From Brachypterus glaber (taxonomy: Eukaryota > Arthropoda > Insecta > Coleoptera > Kateretidae), in NCBI GenBank assembly GCA_958510825.1, contig OY294044.1:101408893-101472892 (forward strand): DNA of 64,000 bases, in the 5' to 3' direction. The notes under the pieces are model-generated. The model was not told where the DNA came from, made no database searches, and saw only the letters and a program-made list of their open reading frames with translations. Shown in pieces: positions 1-13,100 of this stretch. Positions within the stretch are counted from its first letter, which is position 1; each line of letters starts with the position of its first letter. The position numbers and the translations under genes were made by a program.

Positions 1-1002
1 ATATATTTTTTGGGCTCGGGAAAAAAGTTTACACTGTGTACTTTAATTTTATATCTTTTTCATTTATTTACTTTTTAGGAACAAACTAAGCAAAATAAAA
101 AAAAAAATTATATAAATATTTTTGTAGAGAATTTTATAATCTACAAATTAATTTCTATAAAATTTTTAAACAAATTTGATAGTTTTGCCACAAATAAGCA
201 ATTAAGTAAACTCTGCACTTTCATTTTAAGCTTTTTATTTTTTTTCGCGTACTTACTTTGATAGTAGGTTCTTGACATATAGATTTTTGAATTCCTCGTA
301 TTTTTTTTAATATACACTAAAATTTTCAAAATTCTACTCTTTTTTTTAAAGATTTTGAAAAAAAACTTCATTTTTACCTGAACTTATATCTCAAAAATTT
401 TAGGTGCTGGAATTTTCTAAGGTCAGATTCGGATTATACGTCCTCGAATTAGTAAGAAAAATTTACTTTCCGACCGGGGCAAAAAAAAAAGTTGCGATTT
501 GTTGCCTAGTGTTATTATAAGAACCTGTGTTTAAAAAGTGAAAGTAAAATTAAGTTTAACGTTACCGAAACTAGTGATAACTAAAATTATATTTTTCAAA
601 TAAAATTATGAACCTTAATATTTAAACTTGCCTTAAACTTTTCTTGTTCTTTCTACTATTTTCTTCTTGCTTTTGCAAAATTATTTGAATTTAATTTTAA
701 TTTTAAAATAATGCATTGATTGACAATGAATTTTGAAATACAATATTATAATAGTCAACCTCACATAGGGAATAAAATTTGTTCTGGCACCCATAAAACA
801 AGAAACTAATGAGCATCGACTTAAATGGATTCTGCGCAGAATTTATACCCTAATAATGCTGCTAACAAAAGTATACTTATACTATAAGCTTATAAATTTA
901 TTTTTGTAAAAGAAAAACTTAAATAATAATAATAATAATAATAATTGTGTTTTTAATTTTTAAGTGTGGATTTATAAAACTACAGTATGATTTTATTTTC
1001 AG
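1..1002 (+). other. Intronic sequence upstream of the first visible exon
   Basis: AT-rich non-coding DNA ending in a pyrimidine-rich acceptor (ttttattttcag) at 991-1002. It contains a short AAT microsatellite at about 921-945. No ORF resembles a protein. Since the exon at 1003 begins inside a codon, this is intron rather than promoter; the promoter and start codon lie further upstream. Confidence 0.8.
921..945. repeat. (AAT)n microsatellite
   Basis: About eight uninterrupted AAT units, roughly 60 bases upstream of the acceptor at 1002. Confidence 0.85.
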
Positions 1003-1194
1003 GGTTGGAACGAATAGCTGAAGAGTTGATGGGCCGAAGGAAATGGAAACTGTACCAAGACGATTCCATGCAAAGACCATATTTACAACCCATAAACAAC
1101 AACAAATTTATCAATCGTACTACAAACAACGGGGAACAACAACAGGACAACATTTGTTCAAACAACAAGCTAAATCACACTGTAGAAAAAACCG
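1003..1194 (+). CDS. Eip93F: E93 exon A (first in window)
   Basis: Begins after ttttcag at 1002 with two bases of a split codon and reads [20 protein letters not shown], then an Asn/Gln-rich tail. The leading segment is what I would expect of a conserved N-terminal block of E93/Mblk-1 proteins. The donor is accg|gtacgt, leaving one base of a codon. The exon encodes about residues 1-63 of the visible protein. The upstream ATG at 987 is in the same frame but lies in the acceptor region, so I do not take it as a start. Confidence 0.85.
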
Positions 1195-4100
1195 GTACGT
1201 AATAGTATTTTCTTACAAGGAGGAGCCGAGTAAAAAAAAGCACTAAAATAGGTTTACGTCGAGGTGTGTAGGCTATTTTTCCTACGACCTAAACATCCAA
1301 AAAAAGCAAAAAATTGTATTAAAATTAATTTTATTTGTTTGGACTTTTCTGACAGCAGATATGTAAAATCAGCTGACTATCACTTTCCGACCACTATCAT
1401 GACAACGGGTGGAAAATAAGCGCTTACTACTAACTAGGTCGTTGGAAAAATGATATTATTCTTTACGCCTGGTTATATGAAAATAAATTAGACTTTAGTA
1501 GTTAATTTTTTTATATTTTATCTACTTTTGTAATTACTTGTGATAGGGTTACGAGGGCGGGCTGAAAAGTAATCGGTCTAGGAAAGAAAACACAACTTTT
1601 TTCGGCAAAACTCAATTTATTTTTCAACGAAGTCTCCTTTTAGCTCCCTACACTTTTTCCAACGAATTACTAATTTTTCTATACCCTTCGAATAATAACA
1701 TTTCTGGAAGCCCTTAAAATAGGCTTCTGTTTCCGCAATAACTTCCTCATTCGACCCAAATATCTTACCTCCGAGCCATTTCTTCAAGTTTGGAAATAGA
1801 TAATAATATGGTGGATGAGTAACCAATTCGTATAATTTAGCCATTGCGACTGCGGACTTGTGTGGCGGTGCATTGTCCTGGTGGAATAGAACTTTTTTCT
1901 TCTGGGGTGTTGTGATGGATCCATGTTTCGTCCACAGCTACGAAATGTTGCAAAAAGTCCTTTTTGTTGCGGTTAAACATCACCAGACACCCTTTTGAAG
2001 CTGTCACACGGTCGTGTTTGTTGTCAGCAGAAAGCCAATGCGGCACCCATCTGGCAGCGTGCTTCCTCATTCCCAAATATTCATGCAAAATATTTTCCAC
2101 TCATTTACGTGAAATGCCCACAGCCTCAGAAATCTTGTGCACCTTTACTCGTCGATCGTAAATTATCATACCATGGATTTTATCGACCGTTTCTGGTGGG
2201 GTGACCTCTCTTGGACGGCCTGGACGCTCATCGTCAATAATGTTGTACGGCCGCGCTTAAATTCAGCTGTCCAATATTTTGGTGCAGAGTCCTCATAAAC
2301 ATCCTTCAATTCGGGGTTGATCTCATCACAACAAGAATGTAATCACTGCACGATATTCTATTTTATTCATTTTTGTAAAAATAAAAAAGTTGTTCGCTTT
2401 CAATGACTGTCATACACAAACTAAATCAAGCAGCAGGCTAAAAATTTGATAGATGACATCTGAAGGATAGTATTTACGAAAACCAACAACGCTTTGATAC
2501 TGGTGGCGCCATTTCTTGCCTAGGCCGATTACTTTTCAGCCCAGCCTCGTATATAGGATTTCTTAACCCTAAGCTCTGTGCAGCCATGGTAATAGATAAA
2601 GGACTTTTGTTTTACTTTCGATAGATTAGTACCGAATGAATATACTTTCGAAAATGGCCGTCTAAAACTAAAAACATTGTAGGGGAAACTTTTCTTTTGT
2701 TATCAGTATTATTTTTTACAGTGCACAGTATATCATCAGAGGCGGCTCCAGGAGACGAAAAAGACCGAGCTTCTCCATTGGAGAAGGAGCATCGCGAGGA
2801 GGAGAACACGAGGGAAAGCCAGAAGGAAAACGGCAAAGTCGAGGAAAACGGGAAAGTCGAGGAGAACGGATCCATAGAGGAAGACGAAGAGTTTTCAAAA
2901 GATTGGAGACCGCAGACGAAGTGCTATTTTTGCGTTGACGGCAAGCTGGATAGTGAACATCATTCACACGGGGTTTTGGTAAGTAACCTACCTTTTCTTC
3001 CCTTACATCTTTAGTGGATAAAATAGATAGAATAGATAAAATGTTATTGATCCTCTAAAGCAACTATGTGATAAGCATACCCCGGGGATTAGCTTAGCAT
3101 AAATTCATCACTGATTAGAAGCGACCGCAAGACGCCTGTCCCCACTCTGTAACAACGCAAAGCCAGTGTATCTATGGTAAAAGTTAAAAAATATGACAAA
3201 AGGTGACTCATAGATCCCCGGGCTATGGTGCTAAAAAAAGTCTAAATAGTCTGCCAGTGTCAGGGACGTACTAAAGGAGGGACGGGCGACCCTTCCCCAT
3301 CCTAAAGTTGTGAAATTTGGATTATATTTTAAAAATTGGGAAATAGGGAAATTGTTGTCTATATTTTATGCCGTTGTAAATAAATTTTATACATAAACTA
3401 TATACAGTTTTTAGCTTTGAATATTTTTCATTTTTTAAAAAATATTCTAAAATTTCAATTTTTAACGTCAAATATGTGACGTCAGTACGAACATTTTTTA
3501 AAAAATATTCATGGTTTTCAAAACCGTACGCCATCTGGTTTAAAAGTTGATATTCGACAGATATTTGACAGCAGACAGATGTTTTTCTCCGATCTTTGTT
3601 ATGTGTCAACAATTGAGTTAGATCTGTGTTCTGTTACTCAACAATTGGATCCCAATTGTAATTATTGATTGATATAATATATATTATCTTAGATTTTAGA
3701 ATGTTTTGAGGTTATATTATTGACAGCATGACGTCAGTTATGGAAATTTGTCATTTTAGCGATATATTGAATGTGTGACGTAGCACACGAATATATTTTA
3801 AAAAGTGTTTAAAAAACTAACGAAAAATATCCAACGCTAAAAAATGTCTTATGTTGTTATTTTACAATGAGATTATCAGTTAAGTCAAGTTAGAATTTTC
3901 CAAGTCGTAAACACCGACAACACTGTCTTGCTAAGCTGAAAGGTCCTATCTGTGTATGTTAAACCTATGTAGATAGAACCTTTCAGCTTAGCACGGCAGA
4001 ACAATACTGTTGTAGTTTATCTTTGTGCTGTAAAGTCCAACAAAGTCCGGCAGGGGCAAAATTTTTTTTTAGAGGTGAGGACGTTTTTTTTGTTCATTAA

Positions 4101-7100
4101 TTGTTTAATAGGTAATTGAAAAATTTAGTTTTATTGGAAATTTTGCTGGTTTCTCCCTCCAAACGATGTTGCTTCGGTACGCACCTGCTCAGGTTATGGT
4201 TATAGAATGAAAAACCCTGGGAAGTTATAAACGAAAACATTTACTTTTTCTAAAATTATTTGTTCCTCATCATTTTTTGCAGAAGAACTTTTCTAATATT
4301 TAGGTAATATAATAATTTAAAAACGTCTTGAGTAAATGATTTCTTTAGTCGCAATATAAATACTAACAATTTTAGTCGCAATGTATCATAGATATAAATA
4401 TTTTTAAATGTTTTTTTATATAATTTTTTTTAATTTACATACTTTAAGGACTTCTTGTTAATACAACAGTTCTAAAGTTATCACAAATTTCCCGGACAGT
4501 TTGACAGATTGACAGACAGATTTTTTTTTACGAAAGTCATCTTTTTCAATATAAAACTTTGAATAATGTAAAAAACAATACATATATTTTTTTTAATGTT
4601 TTACTATTAGTTAAAAATCTCTCGTTAAACGAGAGACTTTCGTAAGGAGGAAGGTATGAAATCAGTGGCGTCACATGCAGATAGCAAAAACAATGGGGGT
4701 AGAAGGGCACTTTCTATAATATAGCTATCAATAGGTATTACAGAAACACTGGAACACAGGCTCTGCTTATTACCGTCTTCTGCTTTTGCAGAAATAGGTA
4801 ATGTATTTCCACAGGTAGTTTAATTAACATGCTTAATGTATGCTTTCAAAAGCATAATTCTTTGAGCTAAAGCTTCCCAAAAGAAAAAAACCTTAATTAA
4901 AAATGTTTGTAATACAACAGAAAGACATATGGGCTAATTCACCTATAAAGGGTTCTAAAATAAAGCAATTTTTGGTTTCTTTGTCTAGCATATAACCGTT
5001 TACCATAAAATCGAAGCTGCCACACCTTGCAAAAATAATGTTAAAAAATCTTGAGCACCTGATAGTGATTAGTAAGACACTTTAATTAAAAGTGTGTAAG
5101 ATAGTCTCTGGTGCTATTTTACCCCTTGAATTCAATTCAATTTATTTTGTGCTACTTATTTTTGAATATGCGTATAAAACCCATAAAACCAGATAATGTA
5201 TTAAATAAAAGCTTGTATCTTGTGCTTTATACAGGAAATTAAATATATTACTGTGGCATTTGCAATAATATACCTTTTTGCTGAATAATAATCCTAAATA
5301 ATGATCATTAATCGGAGTAAATTCATCAACTCATCAACGTTGAAAATAAACACAGAAACATAGGCTTACGAAATAATTTTGCCGAATTATGAGGGAAATT
5401 TTTATAAAGGTCACTAAATCGAAACATTTGACGACTAATTTGTTACACACAACAATATTGAATATACATATTTACTATAAATATGTATATATATCGGTGT
5501 TTTTCGAAGAAAATAAAAATGTAAATATTTAAAACCTCGCGTCAACGATAGAATCGACGCGGCGCCTATGCGAGCACTGGAAATTCGACGATGACTGATA
5601 ATAATATATATTTGATATTGTATTAAACAGTGTTCATATTGGAAGATATCTATAAGGGCCCTTTTTTGACGGATGTCCACATATTGGCAACAATATTTTC
5701 CAAGAATTTAATAAAAATAAAAACGTATATTGCAATTTGCGTTTTTATTTTTAAGCACGCTTAAAGATAAAAAATTATTTGAAATAATTAAAAACAATTT
5801 TTAAATACGTAGTTTACGTAAAGGTAATAATATTTTCACCGTACTAACCTTAGTTAATGTGGAAACACGTAAAGCTTATTGATTAAATTGTTTTGCTTAT
5901 AAAAACGTATTCATTTGTTATTTCTAGACTACTACAATAATAAATCTATTAACTATTTCAGTACTTTAGAATACATACTTCTAAAAATAGATAGTAATAG
6001 CTCATAAAATATTTCATATTCATTCATTTTGATGTATGTGGTTAGAGGTTAGTTTACAGATCTTATAGGCCTAAGAATTATATATACCGGGTGCCACAAA
6101 ATAGTGGTACACCCCTATAACTTTTTTGTTTATTAACTTAAGAAAATGAAATTTGGTGGATGTAAATAATTGAATAAACTGCATTTTGTGACATTGTAAA
6201 AAATATTATGCCACTTCCGGTTTCACCGGAAATTACCATAACTTTTGATTTTTAAATAGAACACCCTGTATATTTTTACATACTTTGGTTCAAAATTGAA
6301 TTCTGAGTACAACCATGTATAATTTGTCAATCTTTGACAGAACACGTCATTTTTTAATTAAATGTTAATAATATTTATTTTTTTTAAACATAAAACTTAG
6401 TTACCTGAGAATTTCTAATAAAAAACGATCGTTGATAGCTATACCCAAGTTACATACGTATTATCGTTAATAAATTAATAATTTTTTACTATATTTAATA
6501 ATTTAACGTATTAATTATTTAAAGTACCTAATTACCACTCATATCAACTATTGTTTTTTGTTTGTTATAAGAAATTCTAAGGTAACTAAGTTTTATATTA
6601 AAAAAAATATAATTAAAATACAGAAAATGCTCCTTTTATAAATGCATTGTTTTTGTTTTATGTTATATTTTTTTGAAATTTAACTTAAAAAATATTAACA
6701 ATTAGAACAAAAAGAATAACTGACTAAAAAAGTTGTTTTATTTTTTTTTTAATGTTGTTTTTTTCCCAATGAATTTTGATTGAAATACAATGATATGAGT
6801 ATCAATCTTTTAAGAAAAAAAAAAGTGATTTAATGCTACTACGGTACCAGCACCTTCCCATTTAAAATTGAGTTTTATTAAAAAAAAATGATTTGTCTAG
6901 TTTAAAAGGGTTCCAAATTGGTTAATAATTGAATAAAACGTTGTTTCATATTTTTCCTAAGAAAACCAAGAATAATTTTGCATATTTCAAAGCTAACTAG
7001 ATATAAAATTAAAATTTAATTAAAAAATTACATGTTCTGTTAAAAATTGACAAATTATACATGGTTGTACTCGGAATTAAAGTTTGAATCAAAATATGTA

Positions 7101-10100
7101 AAAATATACAGGGTGTCGCACATAAAAATCAAAAGTTGAGGTCATTTCCGGAGAAAGCGGAAGTGGCAAAATATTTTTTACACATTTTTAGGAAAAATTA
7201 CTTTTATTATAAGGATCTACAATTTTGAAAGTAATCTCCCTAAAAACAAAAAAGTTATAGGGGGTTAACCTTTTTAAAAATTAAAAAACTATTTTTTTAG
7301 TTATTTTTAATTTTTTTTGTTTCTCGTAGAAAGAAATAAAAATAATTTTTTTTTCGATTTTTTTTTTAATTTTTTGTTTTTGAAAAACGATATTATTTTA
7401 AAAAAATATACATTTTGTTTTTTTTTAGATTTTTTTTTGAAAGAAAGATTTTTTTTAGAATTTTTTCATTTTTCGAAAAAAGAAAATTAAAAAAAAAGTT
7501 TAATTTTTTTAAAGTTCTTTTATTTGGGTAAATCCAATGTACCATTTACTGTGAATTTTATATAATGGAATGCGTAGCATTACATATCTTTACGGCTTGT
7601 TTTATTTATAGTATGCTATAGGTATACTATTTTAAAAAGGTAGCGAGGTGCGCCCTTTATTTACAATTTTGGCGAAGGCGCAATAATATACAATGGCATG
7701 CCGGCAAATGATGAAAGGATGTAAGGGAACGTTCAAGTATTACGTATCGCAAATTTTTATNNNNNNNNNNNNNNNNNNNNNNNNNNNNNNNNNNNNNNNN
7801 NNNNNNNNNNNNNNNNNNNNNNNNNNNNNNNNNNNNNNNNNNNNNNNNNNNNNNNNNNNNNNNNNNNNNNNNNNNNNNNNNNNNNNNNNNNNNNNNNNNN
7901 NNNNNNNNNNNNNNNNNNNNNNNNNNNNNNNNNNNNNNNNNNNNNNNNNNNNNNNNNNNNCGCAAATTTTTATCATTTTGGAAACCCCCCTGTAACGCTA
8001 TTTTCCTATACCATTAACATGGGCGTAACACTTCAAAATACTAAATATATAAATACTAAATTTTAGTATTTTTATTAAAAAAAAGTTCATCATTTGCCGG
8101 TATGTCATTGTATATTATATCTCCTTTGGAGGCTATTTGTTCGCTTTAACCATTTTGTTGGCCCACCTTTAAACGTGTCACGGCGCCCGTTTCATTGTTT
8201 TTCGTGTCCCTTTGACCGTTTCGCGGACCCTCCAAGGACCTTGGCGGACCGGGATCTAAAGACTCAATCTGCTCTGTCTATACTATAGTCACTAAAGGTA
8301 GGAATAATTAAAATTTTGGTGAAGGCGCGCCATTATGATTATCAGAGTTGATACTTTCATTACAATAACAGGGACGAACAACAGGAATTTTACATTATTT
8401 CTAAATTTTGTTTAATACATACCTATGCCGAATAAGATTTTATGTTATGGAGGAACAGTTAGAAGCTTTGAAAATTTGATAATCAAGATTGAGAAAAGCT
8501 GTGTTCCAAAAAATTATATGTATAACTTAACACTCTGTGGTGTGAAATACCTTAGAAAAGGTCCCTAAACGAGTATAAATAAATACTATATATTTTTTTA
8601 CGTTTTTCGAAACAAGAAACTTTCTTTATTTTTTTTTTATTTTAAGTTTTTTTTTTTTGGATTTTTTTCCCATTTAATGAGACCTACAGGAAAACTTATT
8701 ATTTTGTTGGCAACAGTATTTTTTACTCAGGTAGATACTGCGTCGAGTTTATATAAAAGTTTATGCTGTAGGATAATTTTTGACAATTTTAAAATTTGAA
8801 TACCATCGTAAAATACTTTTCTAGCTCATGAGCTCCGAAGAGTATTATAATAAGCGAGATTGTTCGAAAAGTTTTGTACCTTTCTAAAAATTAAACGATC
8901 TATATAATTTCTAACTTAAACCGTCCAATATTCGGTTACCTGCAATAAATACATTTTATATGCAACTATTTAGGATAATTGCTTTTAGTACGTATGTAAC
9001 TGAATATACATTAAATATTCAATGCCAAATTATAACAAGGCGTATGAATTTATTGAAATTATTATTAAACTTGAAACATAATATTTATTGGTATCAACTA
9101 GAACGAGTAAAATGTATTGATACACTCTAAAAAAAGAAAGACAACATTTCCACGCATCCGTACGTAAAGTAATTAATTTATTGTCGGATTAGAGTATAAG
9201 TAAATAACAAATACTTAAAAAAATATGGACGTTGTCAAAACTAAATATTTAAAAAACATATATTTTAATTACATATTTAAAAACTCGTTCAAAGACTAAT
9301 AGGTTCTGTTTATTAAAAATTCTTTTAATTTTTTTATTAAATGTATTTTTATTAACTATCGCGCCAGTTGTACATAATCTTTATAGTGGGAAAATGAAAT
9401 GTGTAGTTGGACTGCCAAACCTCCAGATTTAACTTCTGCAGACTAAAAAAATATCTTAAATACTAGTATATTTCTAACCTACCAAAGAAAATTAAACATT
9501 AGCAACTCGAGAGATACTATTTGGCCAAGGCGCAGCCTGGCCCAAATTAGCATCTCGAGTTTTTATTCAAAATCATATAAAACATAAATGATTACCAAAA
9601 TAATTACATTTAAACAAACGTTTGGTTATGTAGCTCTTAAAAAAGTAACTTTTCTAAATTGTTAAAAAGTAAACAAACCATAAAGATATGTGACCTAAAA
9701 AAAACAAAAAAAAAATAAAAAAAACAATTTTTTTTTAAACGAAATTTTTTTGAATTCAATTAGTAGAATTGAATAAAAGTAATTGTTCTTGAAAAAGTTA
9801 CGTTAATCGGAATTTTCTTTCAGCTTTTTTTTTTTAAGTTTAACCCCCCACTGAAAAGTGGGGCAGTCACAACTGTCCTATTTGACTCCCAAACCTCCAG
9901 ATTTGGCGTCATCAGACTAAAGAAAAACTAAATAAGTAGTAGTTAGTTTACCAAAAAATATAAACTAAAGTGAATTTGAACGTCAACGAAGATATCGAAT
10001 ATCAATTTTATTTGGCTGTGTACTGATGAAATAATATCTAGTTTAGAAGCAGTAAACAGATAAACTAGTAAACTTGAATCTTGCCTAACTGTTCTAGTTT

Positions 10101-13100
10101 TGTTTTACTGCATACATGGAGGTGACCCATCAACCATACATGGTACGTATTTCCTCTTATGCGTTAGCTGGCTGTTGACACAAAGATAGATAAATAAATG
10201 CCATGGGAGAATTTTGTTACTCAATATTCATAACTCTATTAGGCATTGCTTTCATTTGGATACAACCATTTATATTCCACCTTTGACTTCGTTTGTTTGA
10301 TTGTTAGATTTAATAAATCAAATAGTATGCAGCCCATATGAAGCTTAAAAGAAAAAACCGCGAATATACTGTATATGTATATTAAGGTGGTCCTATCAAA
10401 ATTGCTCTTTTACGTCAAGACGCGTCGCCAGCGTCGCGACGCATTCCAGATATTTTTAAAATTATCTAAAAAGACCAAATTCAGCTCGCTAGAGCCTAAA
10501 CAAAGCCGGCACAAAACATATTTAAGGGTGTAAAAGCCAAATGATACGTCATATCAAAAAAATTAAAAGAACAAAAAGTTTAGAATAAAACAAAAATTAT
10601 TTTTTTTTTACTTTTTAAAATTAAAAATATATAAAAATTGTTGTTTTAAACTAAAATGTAGCAAACCCCGAACTTATAGATTATGTGGCCAGATTCAGGA
10701 ACCCAAATTCTATATTATAGTTACTATTATTACCTCACTGGCGCCGATTGCCTTTTTCAGTTAATTAATAATTGAAATTTGGCGAAGGCGTACTCCCTAG
10801 ATATATTGGTTTGAAAGTCAATTAAAGCCGGTGGTTCCCTCTACTACTAGCCCACACAAGTCCTGGACTTAGGGGATGATTAATTAAGTAGAATAGTACG
10901 AGGTTAAAAACAAACATTATTATAGATACATATACAAATATTAATAAATAATAGGTAAAGTCAGTTGAAATTAGTATTTATTTTGTGGTCCTGTGCCATA
11001 AAAAAAACAATGAATTTCAGTGTTACACTGTAAAAAAAAGTTACATTAGTTGCCATGTACCGATTTGTAGAATTTTCCATATAATGTGTAAGAATTCATG
11101 AACCGACATGTATTTTTCTGCAAAATTACAAAGTCCATAACTGATAATAGTTCGATGTAAATCTATGTAATTTTAAATAATTTTACATAATTGTTGTAAA
11201 TTTGTGTAATTCTAAAATAATTTACAGCAGTTTACAAAAGAAGGATATCGGGTTAAAGGTGAGTTTTGGCTAAATGAGAATAATATGTTTTTGTTTAAAA
11301 AAAGTGCAAAATGATGAATAGAAATAATGAAAAACTATTTAGTAAGGTTATTTGTTAATTTTGATCAAAATAATTATTCGTTAACAATTTTTGTGTTATC
11401 GTAAACGTGACAACAATGCTAACGTGCTAAGTGCCTCTATTTTATCTTAAAAAAGTGACGTTTTTTGTTTATCTGAAGATCAATAACATTTGGAATGTGA
11501 ATACTGTACAATATTAATTAAATGTATTTATTTAAGACTACAGCTTAAAAGTCTCTTAAAACTTTTTCATGGAAATACAGTATTTAACATTAAATTACTA
11601 GGGTCACACTGTCGCATGGGACTGCAGGCTTTAGGTTACTATACTTGGAGCTGCTCGATTGCTTTACAATATTATTAGTATAAATACATACCTCAAAAAC
11701 AACACGATAATCTTACTGAAAAACTAGTCTGATGAGTCCAATACACATTGTGTAATACACAATGTGTATTTTACATCATAAAAATTAATAACAAAGCAAC
11801 AAAATATTTTAATTTTACAGTCAAGCGCAGTCAACACATCACAATACACAGCCCTTGGCCCCACAGAAGAAGTTATTTTTACTTTGACATGACACGACAC
11901 TTGACACGAACCCTCGTTAGGTGCAATGTTATCAAATCGTGCATTGACACAAATAATTAAAGTATGTTCCGGGATGTAAAAAGGGCTAAAATTTGGCTAA
12001 GTATTTATTTTTTATGTATCTTTAAGCATGTAAAGTCTTATCGTTGCAGGCGATTAGCCCAAAATAGGATAACCTTTTACTGGTCTTTTACATTATTTTT
12101 ATATGCCTAATAAATTTAATTTATTTACACACATTTACACAAATTATAATTTCTTTATATACATGGTCAAGTATAGTAAAATTACTTAAAAAACTAAGGT
12201 ATTTTGACATTATTTTACATTACTTTCAAAAAGACCAAAATTTGCTATTTTTTAATCAATCGGCTTTATTTTTCTCGAAAACCTGATGTTATTCTGCGGA
12301 TCCGAGTTTAGCAAAAACTATATACCCAATTGAATAAAAGTCAAAAAGTCTTAACCCTCGTGTTAACCTTTGTAATATTATAAAAATATACCTTTAATGT
12401 GTTCATAATAAGCATCAACATACGGCGTTGTTGCTTTTTAGGCAGATATGTAACGGCACATTGTTAAAATGAAATCTTGTTATATTTCAATTAAATATTT
12501 ATTTTTATTTCAATAATATTATAATGTTATAGCTAAATTTTATTAATAGTAATAATATACTGTTATATCAATGAAATAATCCAATAATAATAATAAATAA
12601 AATAATAAAACTGTTTTATTTTATTTACCTATCACTGATGTGTAATCACATGTATTAAACAAGTAGATCAGTAATGCTTTGAACTACATAGTCTACTCTT
12701 GAGTTTTCTTTGGATTAGTATTCCAATAAAATTTGCAGTGACTAATACCTAACTCGTAGTGTGCTGCTTTCGTCAAATGGATCTCAGACGAACTAGACCG
12801 AAATTACGCGAATCGAGCCCGAATTGATATAATCTACCCCCTTTACCACGCTATCGCAAATAACTCACTGCACGTTTTATTGAAACTATATTACTGAGCA
12901 GGCGAGGACTGGCTACTTGAGGCCCGTTCGCCAAAATGAAAAACAGGCCCGTAAAATGGCTTAAAACAAGAAAATGGGAAAAATGTAGGTCCTGGAAATG
13001 CCAAAATAAAATAAATGATCGTTGTAGGCCCACTTTAGCAGTGGGGCCCATTCGGACTTATGCCCTGTCTTTCAATCGAGCACTTTTTTATACTGACCGA

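Larger units (their letters stand above)
1195..2721 (+). other. Intron 1, carrying a mariner remnant
   Basis: Starts gtacgt and ends ttttttacag. It contains a fragment of a dispersed repeat at about 1218-1455 (family also at 30974, 32905 and 38049) and a nearly full-length dead mariner at 1552-2549 in the opposite orientation to the gene. Confidence 0.85.
7682..8118. repeat. Foldback repeat interrupted by a MITE and a sequence gap
   Basis: Arms tatacaatggcatgccggca (7688) and gccggtatgtcattgtata (8096) are inverted matches including the catcatttgccgg core. Between them lie a Harbinger-like MITE fragment and 200 Ns. Confidence 0.6.

Noticed and set aside
987..1202. ATG at 987 as the E93 start
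   Set aside because: It lies within the acceptor pyrimidine tract; the splice site at 1002 and the known longer N-terminus of the family argue against it.
7657..7995. ORFs spanning the run of Ns
   Set aside because: They exist only because N is translated as X; the flanking codons belong to a MITE.
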